DNA from: Acinetobacter pittii
GTDB lineage: Bacteria; Pseudomonadota; Gammaproteobacteria; Pseudomonadales; Moraxellaceae
Direction of reading: 5' to 3'
Assembly (NCBI RefSeq): GCF_034064985.1
Contig: NZ_CP139249.1
Span: 3,472,001-3,536,000, forward strand
DNA length: 64,000 nt
The notes under the pieces are model-generated. The model saw only the letters and a program-made list of their open reading frames with translations, had not been told where the DNA came from and made no database searches. The position numbers were made by a program, and so were the translations under genes. Each line of letters starts with the position of its first letter. The stretch's first letter is position 1. Below are positions 62,075-64,000 of the stretch, piece by piece.

Positions 62075-63385
62075 TCAGTTTTCATACGGATAGACTTGTA
62101 ATTTCCACTGCTCTGCCTGAATTTTTTTGGCAAAAGCATGAGGTAAGTTAATCTCAATATTTCGATTAGTAGACACAATTGCATCGTATCTGCAAACTTC
62201 GACCTGATTTTCATCTAGGAGTACCCAACACACTCTTTGCGCGGTTGGATGAGCAACTGCTGTAGCAATTACCGGTGAACCGTCATTCATCCCTACATGA
62301 AAACTTTCACTGTCGTTTTGCATTAACGCCAGATCATAAGCTGGAAAATCGATAGCCTCTGGATCAAATTGCTGACTGTCGTGTTTCAGCACACTTTGTT
62401 TTAAAGTCGGCCAAATACAGTAACGCAAATAATGCTGATCCATCACCCGATTATCCAGATAACGTCCGGTGGCAACATAATCTCTGATATGTGCTTCAAT
62501 ATTATGAAAAATCCCCGTACATCCACCCCACATTCCAGCCAAAACTAACTCAGTATGAGAATAATTATCTCGCATTAAGTGAAACCACTTATCACTTTTG
62601 AGCCATTCATCTACAGCCGCTTTTTCACGATGTGACACAATAGAGTCGGCATCACGTATCAGAAAATGCTTAATTGTCGGATCATCCATCACAAAAAAGC
62701 GCCAAAATAGGCCAGATAGTTGTTTCTGAGAATCTGTAACCTGAATAACTTGCGCGCCCTTCTCTTTTAAGCGCTGTTGTACAAGTACTGGCACACTTTC
62801 ATCGACATAAAATCGACACGTCCATTCTGGATAAATCTGTTTGGCAAATTGAGTATTTAAAATAGAGGTTTCACAATAACGAGGGTTGGCTCCAAATAAT
62901 GAAAAAGCAATAATATTCTCTTTAGGATTTGCACTAAACTCAGGAGGTGCATGATCTGGAATCGCCAAAACAGGTTCACTCTTCGCTAATTCTTTTTTGG
63001 TTGCAATTGCCAAGCGCCCAAATTTGATAGTTTCTTCTTTTTTATTTAAATGGTGGCAAACTTCTGTAAGTCCATCATATAAGTTTGTATTTACGTTAGC
63101 TCCACTTGCTTGAATCGCTTGTAAATAATGTTGATAGGCGTCGTTATATCGGCCTAAACGTAATTCAGTATAAGCTAAATCTGACAAGGCACCTGGATGC
63201 TTAGGAACTAAGCTAACAGCTTGTTTAACATGTTGATAAGCTTTGGCATAATTCCCTTGTGCTGCGGCTTGTTTAAATGCATTAAAATGCTGATTTAAAA
63301 TTTTATTCATTTCCGCAGGGTTGTTTTTTTTATGGCGGTTGATCATCCCTATTGGTGGTTTCGGTAAGCTTAATGTTTTTTTCAT
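62075..63385 (-). CDS. TPR protein with glycosyltransferase-like domain
   Basis: The 436-residue protein has two parts. TPR-like helices span about residues 25-135 (AKAYQHVKQAVSLVPKHPGALSDLAYTELRLGRYNDAYQHY, given here as positions, with A8/G/Y spacing typical of TPR). A domain at about 155-380 resembles family GT-A enzymes that act on small sugars, with a DxD-like HFLIRDADSIVS near residue 240 and RDNYSHTE. The ATG at 63385 is chosen because the open frame upstream starts with TTG and has no ribosome site. No signal peptide. It is divergent from recN. The acceptor is unknown. Confidence 0.75.
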   Translation of the reverse strand: MKKTLSLPKPPIGMINRHKKNNPAEMNKILNQHFNAFKQAAAQGNYAKAYQHVKQAVSLVPKHPGALSDLAYTELRLGRYNDAYQHYLQAIQASGANVNTNLYDGLTEVCHHLNKKEETIKFGRLAIATKKELAKSEPVLAIPDHAPPEFSANPKENIIAFSLFGANPRYCETSILNTQFAKQIYPEWTCRFYVDESVPVLVQQRLKEKGAQVIQVTDSQKQLSGLFWRFFVMDDPTIKHFLIRDADSIVSHREKAAVDEWLKSDKWFHLMRDNYSHTELVLAGMWGGCTGIFHNIEAHIRDYVATGRYLDNRVMDQHYLRYCIWPTLKQSVLKHDSQQFDPEAIDFPAYDLALMQNDSESFHVGMNDGSPVIATAVAHPTAQRVCWVLLDENQVEVCRYDAIVSTNRNIEINLPHAFAKKIQAEQWKLQVYPYEN

Positions 63386-63499
63386 TGTAAATATCCGCAA
63401 TCTTGCTGTTCTATAATTTCAGTTAGAATAATAGATCACTTGTAGCAAATTCAAAACTTCTCTATCTTTAACCCATAATTTGGCGCGTTGGATGCGTTT

Positions 63500-64000
63500 A
63501 TGCTCACACATTTAACTTTAATTAATTTTGCATTAGCTGATCATTTGGCTATTGATATAGAACAAGGATTTAATGTTCTAACAGGCGAAACAGGTGCCGG
63601 AAAATCATTATTACTGGATGCACTCTCTGCCTGCCTAGGGGAACGTACAGATACAAATTATGTCCGTTATGGTTCGGACAAAGCGGATATTACCGCTGTT
63701 TTTACCTATCAAAATAATAGTCCTGAAGCAAAATGGCTCCAAGACCACGAGCTAGATGATGATTCTGGGGAAATTCATTTACGTCGTGTTATTTTTGCAA
63801 CTGGACGTAGTAAAGCTTGGGTCAATGGACGTCCGAGCAGCTTATCTGAACTTAAAGAATTAGGGCGTTTGCTGGTTCAACTTTATAGTCAGCACAGTCA
63901 ACAGCAACTTCTTGAACCGCCTTATCCAAAGCATTGGCTAGACCGTTATAACAATTTTTATACTGAAGCGAATGATGTACGTGAAGCCTATAGCACATGG
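63500..64000 (+). CDS. recN: DNA repair protein RecN, N-terminal part
   Basis: The first 167 residues of RecN, cut by the right edge. RecN is an SMC-like ATPase that holds broken DNA ends together and acts early in double-strand-break repair, alongside RecBCD in this window. The Walker A motif FNVLTGETGAGKSLLLDALS lies near residue 25, and VNGRPSSLSELKELGRLLVQLYSQHSQQQLL (residues about 115-145) is a family hallmark. The ATG at 63500 has no strong ribosome site. Confidence 0.95.
   Translation, partial: MLTHLTLINFALADHLAIDIEQGFNVLTGETGAGKSLLLDALSACLGERTDTNYVRYGSDKADITAVFTYQNNSPEAKWLQDHELDDDSGEIHLRRVIFATGRSKAWVNGRPSSLSELKELGRLLVQLYSQHSQQQLLEPPYPKHWLDRYNNFYTEANDVREAYSTW

Overview
The window is a stretch of gammaproteobacterial chromosome, and the evidence points to Acinetobacter, most likely the A. 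calcoaceticus/baumannii group. That assignment rests on several things: the AT-rich base composition; the cbpA-cbpM, corC-lnt and ubiE-ubiJ-ubiB pairings; a long class II PPK2 (polyphosphate:AMP phosphotransferase) of the type characterised in Acinetobacter; a fused MrpAB antiporter subunit; and a three-hairpin intergenic element that I recall as dispersed in Acinetobacter genomes. There is no prophage, no complete insertion sequence, no CRISPR array and no rRNA. This is mostly core genome.

Layout. 1-4.7 kb: end of an ETF-ubiquinone oxidoreductase gene, a small orphan membrane protein, TusA, corC-lnt (envelope lipoprotein maturation), a tRNA-binding OB-fold protein and another small membrane protein. 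5-6.8 kb: type II secretion genes gspF-gspG; gspG carries an odd 5' extension. 6.9-15.8 kb: priA, a Kef-type antiporter, hslO (Hsp33), a LysE exporter, cbpA-cbpM, the three-hairpin repeat and corA. 15.8-20 kb: pnp and rpsO, then a serine hydrolase. 20-20.7 kb: a gene-free stretch with a duplicated ACAGnnCTGT operator and a strong minus-strand terminator. 20.7-29.9 kb: recC-recB-recD, with six DnaA-box-like 12-mers across the recB/recD junction overlapping a good recD promoter. 30-36.3 kb: a DUF697-like protein, the PPK2, a conserved hypothetical protein and ubiE-ubiJ-ubiB. 36.4-41.6 kb: a flavin monooxygenase, hisIE, and an SF1 helicase paired with an AAA ATPase whose active site looks degenerate. 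41.9-48.2 kb: the Mrp Na+/H+ antiporter operon (mrpAB, C, D, E, F, G). 48.2-55.2 kb: rbfA-infB-nusA-rimP, two initiator tRNAs, tRNA-Leu(GAG), secG and tpiA, all on the minus strand. This matches the E. coli secG-leuU-metY-rimP-nusA-infB-rbfA order. 55.4-59.9 kb: pilB-pilC-pilD-coaE. 59.9-64 kb: an EamA transporter, rlmB, ppnP, a TPR/glycosyltransferase-like protein and the start of recN.

How the genes fit together. PilD is expected to process both type IV pilins and the GspG pseudopilin encoded 50 kb away in the same window. PriA, RecBCD and RecN form a double-strand-break repair and replication-restart set. Translation genes (rimP, nusA, infB, rbfA, initiator tRNA) sit together behind one clear promoter. 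The strongest candidates for something new are the DnaA-box array on the recD promoter, the helicase/degenerate-ATPase pair, the structured in-frame cassette at the 5' end of gspG, and the orphan operator/terminator region upstream of the recBCD terminus.
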